A stretch of DNA of 55,963 bases, taken from positions 1 to 55,963 of the forward strand of contig CAZWVB010000003.1 in assembly GCA_964637185.1 (NCBI GenBank), in the 5' to 3' direction. The translations under genes were made by a program, and so were the position numbers. This document shows positions 49,549 through 55,963 of this stretch, piece by piece (positions within the stretch are counted from its first letter, which is position 1; every line of letters starts with the position of its first letter). The notes below the pieces were generated by a model that worked only from the letters and a program-made list of their open reading frames with translations, did not search any database and had not been told where the DNA came from. Source of the DNA: CAZSVP01 sp964637185. Its GTDB lineage: Bacteria > Patescibacteriota > Saccharimonadia > CAILAD01 > BJGX01.

Positions 49549-50802
49549 TTGGAACCAACCAAACCCACTAGCACGGCAACTCCGCCAAATATCAAACTGT
49601 CAAAACCACCCAAATCAAGTGGTGGTTTTTGGCGTTTTGCTATCGTCGGACTAGTATTCTTTGTGCTTGGGGCAGGGGTCTGCTATGGCGCAATTCGTCT
49701 TGGGGGCCTTGCACCTAGCTCCAGTAGCAAGATCAATCTTGACAATTTCTGGCAGGCCAACTCAATATTGCAGCAGAAATTTGATGGCGATATAGACCCA
49801 AATAAACAGTCTGAAGGTGCGGTGGCCGGGATGGTGGCGAGCCTTGGTGACCCGTATACGATATTTCTCAATAAGGAAGCCAATCAAGCTCTAGCCGACG
49901 ATCTCAAAGGCCAGCTCAGTGGTGTAGGTATCGAGATGGGAGTCAAGAACAACAAACTTGTCGTAATAGCTCCAATCGACGGCAGTCCGGCTCAAAAAGC
50001 TGGAATAAAAGCTGGCGACTACATCGTGTCAATTGATGGCAAAGATGCTAGCAGTTATACGCTTGATGAGGCCGTCAAGACAATTCGTGGCGAGGCTGGT
50101 ACTCAAGTCAAACTAGGTGTCGTGCGCGGCAATGGTAGCCCACAAGAATACACAATTACGCGCGAGACTATCACTGTGCCGTCTGTAAGTAGCGAGGTAA
50201 AAGATGGCAATATTGGCTACATCCGCATCCGCCGCTTCGGTGATGATACTGCTGAGCAGATCAATCAAGCTATCAGCTCGCTAAAAGCCCAAGGTGTGAA
50301 GGCCGTAGTCATCGACGTGCGCGACAACCCTGGTGGCTACCTAGACGGCGCTATCAAGATCAGTTCGCAATTTATGAGCCAGGGTGTAGTGGTGCAAGAA
50401 AAATCTCGTCACGCAGCTGATAAAAGCTTCTCAGCTATACCTGGCGGCGGTATGACTGACATACCGGTAGTGATGCTGATCAATGGTGGCAGTGCTAGTG
50501 CTAGTGAGATCATGGCTGGTGCTCTGCATGACAACAAGCGGGCGACATTGGTAGGTGAGAAATCCTTTGGTAAAGGCAGCGTACAAGAAATAGTCTGCCT
50601 CAACGGCCTTGGGCTAAATCTTGGCAGCCAGGATTGCAAAGGCGACTCGCTCAAAGTCACAGTTGCTCACTGGTATACGCCCAATGGCATCAATATCAGC
50701 AAAGAAGGCATCAAGCCCGATGTCGAGGTCAAAAACCCCACTGATAGCACAGCTGATCCACAACTCCAAAAAGCTCTCGAAATTGCCAAGCAAAAAATAT
50801 AA
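49549..50802 (+). CDS. ctpA: C-terminal processing peptidase, S41 family
   Basis: A secreted/membrane-anchored serine protease that trims exported proteins or controls wall hydrolases. 417 residues: N-terminal tail and membrane helix (about 27-50), PDZ domain (about 110-195) and the S41 catalytic domain with Ser in GGSASASEIM and Lys in EKSFGKGSVQ. The start is probably TTG (49549); no better ATG is available before the helix. It is 20 nt after the CHAP hydrolase gene, an arrangement consistent with proteolytic control of that enzyme. Confidence 0.92.
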   Translation: MEPTKPTSTATPPNIKLSKPPKSSGGFWRFAIVGLVFFVLGAGVCYGAIRLGGLAPSSSSKINLDNFWQANSILQQKFDGDIDPNKQSEGAVAGMVASLGDPYTIFLNKEANQALADDLKGQLSGVGIEMGVKNNKLVVIAPIDGSPAQKAGIKAGDYIVSIDGKDASSYTLDEAVKTIRGEAGTQVKLGVVRGNGSPQEYTITRETITVPSVSSEVKDGNIGYIRIRRFGDDTAEQINQAISSLKAQGVKAVVIDVRDNPGGYLDGAIKISSQFMSQGVVVQEKSRHAADKSFSAIPGGGMTDIPVVMLINGGSASASEIMAGALHDNKRATLVGEKSFGKGSVQEIVCLNGLGLNLGSQDCKGDSLKVTVAHWYTPNGINISKEGIKPDVEVKNPTDSTADPQLQKALEIAKQKI

Positions 50803-50881
50803 AACTGTCAGGCCCCACTTGTGCGCATTATAAGTTTAAGGCTATTATAAATAGCATAAGTACTAAGTGGAGGGATGGGGG

Positions 50882-52528
50882 ATGAAAAAACAAACCAAGT
50901 ATGTATTTATTACCGGCGGCGTGCTATCTGGCGTCGGCAAAGGAATAACGACCGCGAGTCTCGGAAAAATACTAGAGGCCCGCGGTTTTTCGGTAAATAT
51001 TCAAAAACTCGACCAGTATCTCAACACTGATGCCGGCACTCTCAATCCAGCTGAGCACGGTGAAGTGTTTGTGACTGCCGACGGCGGCGAGACCGATCTG
51101 GATCTGGGGCACTACGAGCGCTTCATCGACCGCGAGCTGAGTCGTCGTAGCTCAGTTATGAGCGGACAAATTTATGCCAAAGTTATCGCCGACGAGCGCG
51201 ATGGCGCTTATCTTGGTAAGACTGTACAAATCATCCCGCATGTCACTGGAGAAATACAACGGCGCATACTTGAGGCGGGTGAGGGGTTTGATATACAGAT
51301 CACTGAGATCGGTGGCACAGTGGGTGATATGGAAGGCATGGCATTGATCGAAGCCATTCGGCAGTTACGTCAGAAGTTGGGTAGCGAAAATGTGGTATTT
51401 GGCCATGTGGTCTATGTACCATTTCTAGGTCCAAGCCGTGAGTTTAAGTCCAAGCCAGCCCAAAACAGCGTGCGTGATCTACGCGAGGCTGGCATTACAC
51501 CTGATCTGTTATTTGTGCGCTCCGAAGAGCCTATACACGGTGATATCTTTGAAAAGCTAAGTCTATTCTGTGACGTAGCCGAGCATGCCATAGTGCCGCT
51601 GCCCAATGTACCTACGGTGTATGAAGTACCACTCATCATGGAAGACTCGGGCATTGTTGATGTCATCTGCAAACGGCTCGATCTGGATACTCGCATGGCC
51701 GATCTCACTGAATGGAAGAAATTTGTCCAACGCGTCAAATCCAATAAGCCTACGCTACGAATAGGCGTGGTCGCCAAATATCTGAGTAATGTCGACACCT
51801 ATCTGAGTGTGTTTGAGGCAATCAAAGCAGCTGCTTGGCATCACGGCTACGACGCTGATATTGTTTGGATAGACGCTGAAAAGGTCGAGCACAATACTGG
51901 TCTTTTGGAAGGCTTTGACGGCATAGTGGTACCTGGCGGATTTGGTAGCCGTGGTATCGAAGGTAAAATAAAAGCAGCTCAGTATGCACGGACCCACAAG
52001 CTGCCATATCTCGGACTTTGTCTAGGCATGCAAGTAGCTGTTATAGAATTTGCACGACATGTTGCCGAGCTGGCTGGCGCCAACTCTACCGAGTTTGACA
52101 AAAATACCCAGCACCCGGTGATCGATATACTGCCAGATCAAGATGGTATCAAACTAGGTGGTACTATGCGGCTCGGTAACTACGCCGCCAAGCTACGTAA
52201 AGGCACCAAGACTGCTCAGTTGTACGATGCCATGCAGATTACTGAACGACACCGACACCGTTATGAGTTCAACAATGCCTATCTGCAGCAGCTCAAGGAT
52301 GCCGGGCTCACGATAGCCGGGACCAATGCCGATACTGGCCTAGTAGAAGTGATTGAGCTTGGGGATCATCCATTCTTTGTGGCTAGCCAATACCATCCCG
52401 AATTTCAATCTCGGCCAGATCGTGCCCATCCGTTGTTTGTGGGCTTTGCCGCTGCTTGCAAGGACACCAAACTCAAAACAACAACCAAGCCAGGTGCCTT
52501 GCGTTTAGCCCTAGAAACAGCAGAATAG
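50882..52528 (+). CDS. pyrG: CTP synthase
   Basis: Converts UTP to CTP using glutamine. 548 residues: an amidoligase domain beginning KYVFITGGVLSGVGKGI, with HYERF, and a class I glutamine amidotransferase domain with the nucleophile in GLCLGMQ and the His-Glu pair in QYHPEFQSRP. The ATG at 50882 follows GGAGGGATGGGG and matches the family start better than the GTG at 50867. No pyrimidine-synthesis genes are nearby, in keeping with salvage-dependent metabolism. Confidence 0.97.
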   Translation: MKKQTKYVFITGGVLSGVGKGITTASLGKILEARGFSVNIQKLDQYLNTDAGTLNPAEHGEVFVTADGGETDLDLGHYERFIDRELSRRSSVMSGQIYAKVIADERDGAYLGKTVQIIPHVTGEIQRRILEAGEGFDIQITEIGGTVGDMEGMALIEAIRQLRQKLGSENVVFGHVVYVPFLGPSREFKSKPAQNSVRDLREAGITPDLLFVRSEEPIHGDIFEKLSLFCDVAEHAIVPLPNVPTVYEVPLIMEDSGIVDVICKRLDLDTRMADLTEWKKFVQRVKSNKPTLRIGVVAKYLSNVDTYLSVFEAIKAAAWHHGYDADIVWIDAEKVEHNTGLLEGFDGIVVPGGFGSRGIEGKIKAAQYARTHKLPYLGLCLGMQVAVIEFARHVAELAGANSTEFDKNTQHPVIDILPDQDGIKLGGTMRLGNYAAKLRKGTKTAQLYDAMQITERHRHRYEFNNAYLQQLKDAGLTIAGTNADTGLVEVIELGDHPFFVASQYHPEFQSRPDRAHPLFVGFAAACKDTKLKTTTKPGALRLALETAE

Positions 52529-52530
52529 TG

Positions 52531-52812
52531 CTATGAGCTAGCTACGACCGATACTTCGGTCGATCGAGTGCCTAGCCCGCTAAAAGCTTTGCGACGTACA
52601 GTACGAAACTGTACTGTGCCCGCAGCAGCAGCATGTAGCGTAAAGTCATTGCCGACAATCACATTGTTACCAGCAATCATCTTACTGCCGCGCTGTCGTA
52701 CGATAATATCGCCTGGTTTGACGGTTTGTCCACCAAAGCGTTTTACACCGAGTCGTTTACTTTTGGAATCGCGGCCGTTCTTGGAAGAACCAGCGGCCTT
52801 TGTATGTGACAT
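52531..52812 (-). CDS. rpmA: 50S ribosomal protein L27
   Basis: Large-subunit protein near the peptidyl-transferase centre. 93 residues beginning MSHTKAAGSSKNGRDSKSKRLG, the diagnostic N-terminus, without the cleaved leader of Firmicutes L27. The usual partner rplU is not adjacent; instead the upstream gene is a TRM11-like methyltransferase nine bases away, so the two are probably cotranscribed. Convergent with pyrG. Confidence 0.96.
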   Translation of the reverse strand: MSHTKAAGSSKNGRDSKSKRLGVKRFGGQTVKPGDIIVRQRGSKMIAGNNVIVGNDFTLHAAAAGTVQFRTVRRKAFSGLGTRSTEVSVVASS

Positions 52813-52821
52813 AGCATGCTC

Positions 52822-53955
52822 CTAAATAGTGAGAGAAAAAATGCGCCTGGCCACTACCTGATCACTGCGGTGATATAGCAATGAAGCCTGATTATTTGGC
52901 GCAAATCGTTGTATAGTATAGCCTATTTTGGCTATCTGGTCAATCACCTGCAGGCTAACTACATTCTTGCCAAAATGCCATTCTGGTAGGCAGATGATGA
53001 TATTTTGGGGCTTATTGTGTGACTGGTTGGCTAGGTTGCGCAAGAATTCGTCGTAGAGGTGATCAATTTTCTTGTAGTTACTCTCAAATTCACTAGAATT
53101 CCGTGCGGCCACCTTGATGGGGCCAAGGTATCCCTCAGTAACGATGCAATAGTCGCCAGGCTCTATTGTCAAAGTGGTGGCATCGGCCTGAGTAAGTTCA
53201 TATAGCTTTGGTAATTGGTACTGCTGACAAAGCCAGCCGAGATTGGCCTCAGCAGCTGCGATGGCTTTGTTGTCCAAGTCAAAGCCTTTTACCTGATGGC
53301 CCATCAGCAAGGCTTCGGCCAGTATGGTGCCCGGGCCACAAAATGGATCAATTATCGTGGTGTTGCGATCAGGGTGGGACAGATTGATCAAGCTCTGAGC
53401 TAGTTTGGGCGGTACCATACCGATATGCATATCTCGCGCTGGCCGATCCCAGTCACGGTGGCTGTAGCTTTCGATATCTTGTACCCAGACCACTTCTGCT
53501 ACATACCATCTCTGCTGGGTCGCTACACATAGTAGCTCGATCCCCTTATCTAGTAGGCGGTTGTGAATGGTGCCGGCCGCATTGAGATTGATACCGCTCG
53601 AAGGCAGTACTATTCTGGTACTTCGGTCGGGCTTGAGCAGTTTTTTGAGCTGTAGTGTGGCCTGCTGGTACTGTTTGCGACCAAAATTGTCGGCGTAGAT
53701 GCTCAAACCAACACTTTTTCGTTTGGCAAAGCGTTCTTCACGCAGCAGTGCGGCGATCCCGTCTATTGGTAGGTCGGCTTGACGGTCAGTCAGCACTACT
53801 TCAGCAACCTTGCTAACACCGCCCAGCTCAAAAAATGATTGTTTATCACTATCAAAACTAGCCACATCCCGACTAATTTGCTTGAGCCCTGCATCGATAG
53901 TGGCTAATTCCGCCAGGGATAGCTCGGTCTCTCGTCCTAAGATTGCCAATTTCAT
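52822..53955 (-). CDS. TRM11-family RNA methyltransferase-like protein
   Basis: 377 residues. The N-terminal half resembles a THUMP-type RNA-binding region and the C-terminal half is a Rossmann methyltransferase with DPFCGPGTILAEALLMGH and the acidic FDLDNKAIAAAEANL. The expected (N/D)PPY catalytic box is replaced by TEGYLGP, so activity or the target base may differ. Family members methylate guanosine-10 of tRNA in archaea and eukaryotes. Upstream of rpmA on the same strand. Confidence 0.78.
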   Translation of the reverse strand: MKLAILGRETELSLAELATIDAGLKQISRDVASFDSDKQSFFELGGVSKVAEVVLTDRQADLPIDGIAALLREERFAKRKSVGLSIYADNFGRKQYQQATLQLKKLLKPDRSTRIVLPSSGINLNAAGTIHNRLLDKGIELLCVATQQRWYVAEVVWVQDIESYSHRDWDRPARDMHIGMVPPKLAQSLINLSHPDRNTTIIDPFCGPGTILAEALLMGHQVKGFDLDNKAIAAAEANLGWLCQQYQLPKLYELTQADATTLTIEPGDYCIVTEGYLGPIKVAARNSSEFESNYKKIDHLYDEFLRNLANQSHNKPQNIIICLPEWHFGKNVVSLQVIDQIAKIGYTIQRFAPNNQASLLYHRSDQVVARRIFSLTI

Positions 53956-54035
53956 ACCAACAGTATAAGCGAGATATCTACAAATGACTACTTGCTAGGC
54001 TCGCATCTACAGGTACATAACGTTACAATATAGAG

Positions 54036-55040
54036 ATGAAACACCGTTGGCGTCCACTGTTATTCTTCTTAGCAATTATCGCTTTGGGTGTTCTAATACT
54101 TAGTCGCATCGGACAGCTGCAGAGTTTTGTAGCCACCATCAAGGGCGTTAACATCTGGCTGTTGCTGCTAGTAATACCACTTCGTTATGCCTACTATTGG
54201 GCCAATACCTGGTACTTTAGTTCTTTCTTTCGGCTTTTTGAGGCCCCTCAGGAGCGCAAACATCTTTTTCGTACTGTGGTAGCTACGAATTTCGTGAATA
54301 TCATAGTCCCGACAGCGGGCGTATCTGGGCTGAGCTATATGCGCGAGTCAATTGGCCGTAAAGTGAAGTCATCTATACTAACGCTGTCGCATTTGGGTTA
54401 CTACATACTTGGGTTGACTGCAGGATTGGCGCTTTTTACGATGTCGTTTGCAGTACTTTTAGTATCCAATCAAGTTGTGCGGGTTAGCGCGCGGCTGCTT
54501 TTGCTGGCTATGTTTGTACTACTGTGTGGCATAGTTGTAGGACTTGTGCTGTTACTCAATCGCAAGCTCAGTATCGAAACCATACTGTGGCTAAGCCGCC
54601 CATTGAATTGGGTACTTCATAAGATCCATCGCCGTCCAGTTACGCGTGTCAGGGTCGAAACCTTTCTCAATGATGCTGGCGACAATCTCAATTTCTTGCG
54701 ACAAAACTGGCACGGCTTGGACAAACCATTTGCAGCCCTTTTGTTGATGTTACTACTAGATATACTGTCGCTCTATATTGTGGCGGTAAGTTTTGGGCGC
54801 ATACTAAACCCTGCAGTCGTGATCAGTAGTTACTTCTTGGCCCAGCTTGGCTCACTGGCGTCGGTATTTACGGCCGGAGTTGGTGCGTTTGAAGCTGTGC
54901 TGGCTGCTAGTCTGGTGGGTTTTGGCGTGCCGTTTGATGTGGCATTTCCTATAACCATCGTCTACCGAGGCATTTCTTTCTGGGGGTTTTTGCCGGTCGG
55001 TCTATGGTACTACAAGCGTGGAGTGCTAGATGGAAAATGA
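54036..55040 (+). CDS. Flippase-like membrane protein (LPG synthase TM family)
   Basis: 334 residues with about eight hydrophobic segments, of the family related to the membrane half of lysyl-phosphatidylglycerol synthase (UPF0104). The typical pattern NIIVPTAGVSGLSYMRE (substrate groove) and TAGVGAFEAVLAASLV near the end are visible. It may move a lipid-linked compound across the membrane. TACAAT is six bases before the ATG, a leaderless start. Overlaps the start of xseA by 11 bases. Confidence 0.85.
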   Translation: MKHRWRPLLFFLAIIALGVLILSRIGQLQSFVATIKGVNIWLLLLVIPLRYAYYWANTWYFSSFFRLFEAPQERKHLFRTVVATNFVNIIVPTAGVSGLSYMRESIGRKVKSSILTLSHLGYYILGLTAGLALFTMSFAVLLVSNQVVRVSARLLLLAMFVLLCGIVVGLVLLLNRKLSIETILWLSRPLNWVLHKIHRRPVTRVRVETFLNDAGDNLNFLRQNWHGLDKPFAALLLMLLLDILSLYIVAVSFGRILNPAVVISSYFLAQLGSLASVFTAGVGAFEAVLAASLVGFGVPFDVAFPITIVYRGISFWGFLPVGLWYYKRGVLDGK

Positions 55041-55963
55041 AGTACTCACAGTTAGCCAATTTCACAATATTCTCAATCAAACACTGGAGTTTGCATATCC
55101 TTCCATAGCCATTGAGGGTGAGGTAGCTAGCTTTAAGATCAACCAAGGCAAATGGGTCTTCTTTGATATCAAAGACGATTCAGCCAGTTTGGGTTGTTTT
55201 ATGCCTATTTTTCAGCTCAAGACTGCGATTGAGGATGGCATGTTGGTACGTGTTGTCTGCCGACCACAAGTTACAGCCTGGGGCAAGTTCTCGCTAAATA
55301 TACAGTCGGTTGAGCTAGTAGGTGAGGGAAGCGTCAAAAAAGCCTTTGAGTTGATGCGAGCACAGTTTGAGAAAGAAGGTCTTTTTGCAGCGGATCGTAA
55401 ACGAGCACTCCCAACAATACCTCGTAGAGTCGCCTTGATCACCTCAGCTCAGGCTGCAGCTTACAATGACTTTTTGACAGTGTTAACTCAGCGCTACTGT
55501 GCAATTGAAATAGTGCATCTACAAGTTCAAGTACAAGGCGACAAAGCGCCAGATCAAATAGTGCGCGCAATTGAATATTGCAATGATCATTCTGAGACGT
55601 TTGACGTAGTTGTGCTAATTCGCGGTGGCGGGAGTGCTGATGATCTGCAGGCTTTCAATACCGAGCCAGTTGTTCGAGCCGTCTACGCTAGCCAAGTACC
55701 TACCTTGGTAGGGATAGGGCATGAGGACGATGTTAGCCTTGCTGAGATGGCCGCTGATATGAGGGCGGCTACACCAACTGATGCGGCTCGCCGCCTGAGC
55801 CCTGAGCTACAAACAATCTATGATCAGATAGAAGCTAATATCCATCACGCTTATAGTCATGTTTTGGGATTGCACAATGCAGCCAGCCATACTATTCATC
55901 AGCTTGAGACCGTCATAGCCCGTATTGTCAACCAAGCACGTGAGCATGTTTTTTTACTGAAGC
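55030..55963 (+). CDS. xseA: Exodeoxyribonuclease VII large subunit (partial, runs off window)
   Basis: About 311 residues are visible. XseA with XseB degrades single-stranded DNA. The N-terminal OB-fold shows LTVSQFHNILNQTLE and FDIKDDSASLGCFMP. The catalytic region has PRRVALITSAQAAAYNDF and VLIRGGGSADDLQAFN, both diagnostic, followed by TLVGIGHEDDVSLAEMAAD. The ATG lies inside the end of the flippase-like gene. The C-terminus is missing because the window ends. Confidence 0.93.
   Translation, partial: MENEVLTVSQFHNILNQTLEFAYPSIAIEGEVASFKINQGKWVFFDIKDDSASLGCFMPIFQLKTAIEDGMLVRVVCRPQVTAWGKFSLNIQSVELVGEGSVKKAFELMRAQFEKEGLFAADRKRALPTIPRRVALITSAQAAAYNDFLTVLTQRYCAIEIVHLQVQVQGDKAPDQIVRAIEYCNDHSETFDVVVLIRGGGSADDLQAFNTEPVVRAVYASQVPTLVGIGHEDDVSLAEMAADMRAATPTDAARRLSPELQTIYDQIEANIHHAYSHVLGLHNAASHTIHQLETVIARIVNQAREHVFLLK

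Noticed and set aside
1..55963. TGA recoding as in Gracilibacteria/Absconditabacteria
   Set aside because: prfB (RF2) is present and TGA ends several genes (for example mreD, secA, 54036) with sensible overlaps to the next start.
1..55963. tRNA, rRNA or CRISPR arrays
   Set aside because: No GTTCRANNC T-arm within a cloverleaf, no rRNA core sequences and no regularly spaced repeats were found by eye.

Overview
The window is about 56 kb of chromosome from what looks like a small-genome, monoderm member of the Candidate Phyla Radiation, most likely Candidatus Saccharibacteria (TM7). The pointers are: a compressed rpsB-tsf-frr-uppS-rseP operon without the usual pyrH, cdsA and dxr; an archaeal-type class I lysyl-tRNA synthetase; a DUF5663-like small protein; an LPXTG-type surface protein; sortable exported proteins; and a standard genetic code (both RF1 and RF2 genes are present and TGA is used as a stop), which argues against Gracilibacteria/Absconditabacteria. 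No rRNA, tRNA, CRISPR array or transposase was found. Lineage is an inference from gene content only.

Layout. 0-4.3 kb: signal peptidase I, a polytopic membrane protein, an HtrA protease and two membrane-anchored secreted proteins sharing a KFRWWMG motif. 4.3-7.5 kb (minus): prmC, prfA, rpmE and a coiled-coil protein. 7.5-14.4 kb: a strongly structured ~365-nt non-coding RNA gene with its own promoter and terminator, a LOG-family protein, a 35-residue Cys-bearing small protein, several short GC-rich orphan genes, a secreted transglycosylase-like protein and typA. 14.4-19.1 kb: an anchored protein, an MFS exporter, a small membrane protein and an ABC exporter. 19.1-19.8 kb: a gene-free structured-RNA candidate. 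20.2-28.6 kb: rpsB-tsf-frr-uppS-rseP, then mreBCD-PBP2. 28.6-39.0 kb: greA, lysS, serS, raiA/hpf, secA, an FKBP, murD and two conserved hypotheticals. 39.0-43.7 kb: a GC-rich island of four unrecognised proteins with elaborate leader RNAs. 43.8-56 kb: LPQTG surface protein, prfB, ftsX-ftsE beside a CHAP hydrolase, ctpA, pyrG, rpmA, a TRM11-like methyltransferase, a flippase-like protein and the start of xseA.

Two gene-expression styles coexist. Many core genes have a -10 box (often TGG-TATAAT) only 6-12 nt before the start codon, implying leaderless or nearly leaderless mRNAs. A second class of short, GC-richer, mostly unrecognised genes has a TTGACA-type promoter, a long folded 5' leader, a strong Shine-Dalgarno and a perfect GC-rich hairpin just after (or over) the stop codon, usually without a U-tract. 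In the 39-43.6 kb island all four start codons can sit in the loop of a hairpin that pairs the Shine-Dalgarno region with early codons. This cassette-like class, the 7.55-kb RNA and the island are the best candidates for undescribed biology.

Functionally the window combines translation factors (RF1, RF2, PrmC, EF-Ts, RRF, S2, L27, L31, LysRS, SerRS, TypA, HPF), cell-wall growth and division (MreBCD-PBP2, MurD, UppS, FtsEX with a CHAP hydrolase, transglycosylase), and secretion with envelope proteolysis (SecA, LepB, HtrA, RseP, CtpA, FKBP). That fits an epibiont whose cell surface is its main interface with a host.
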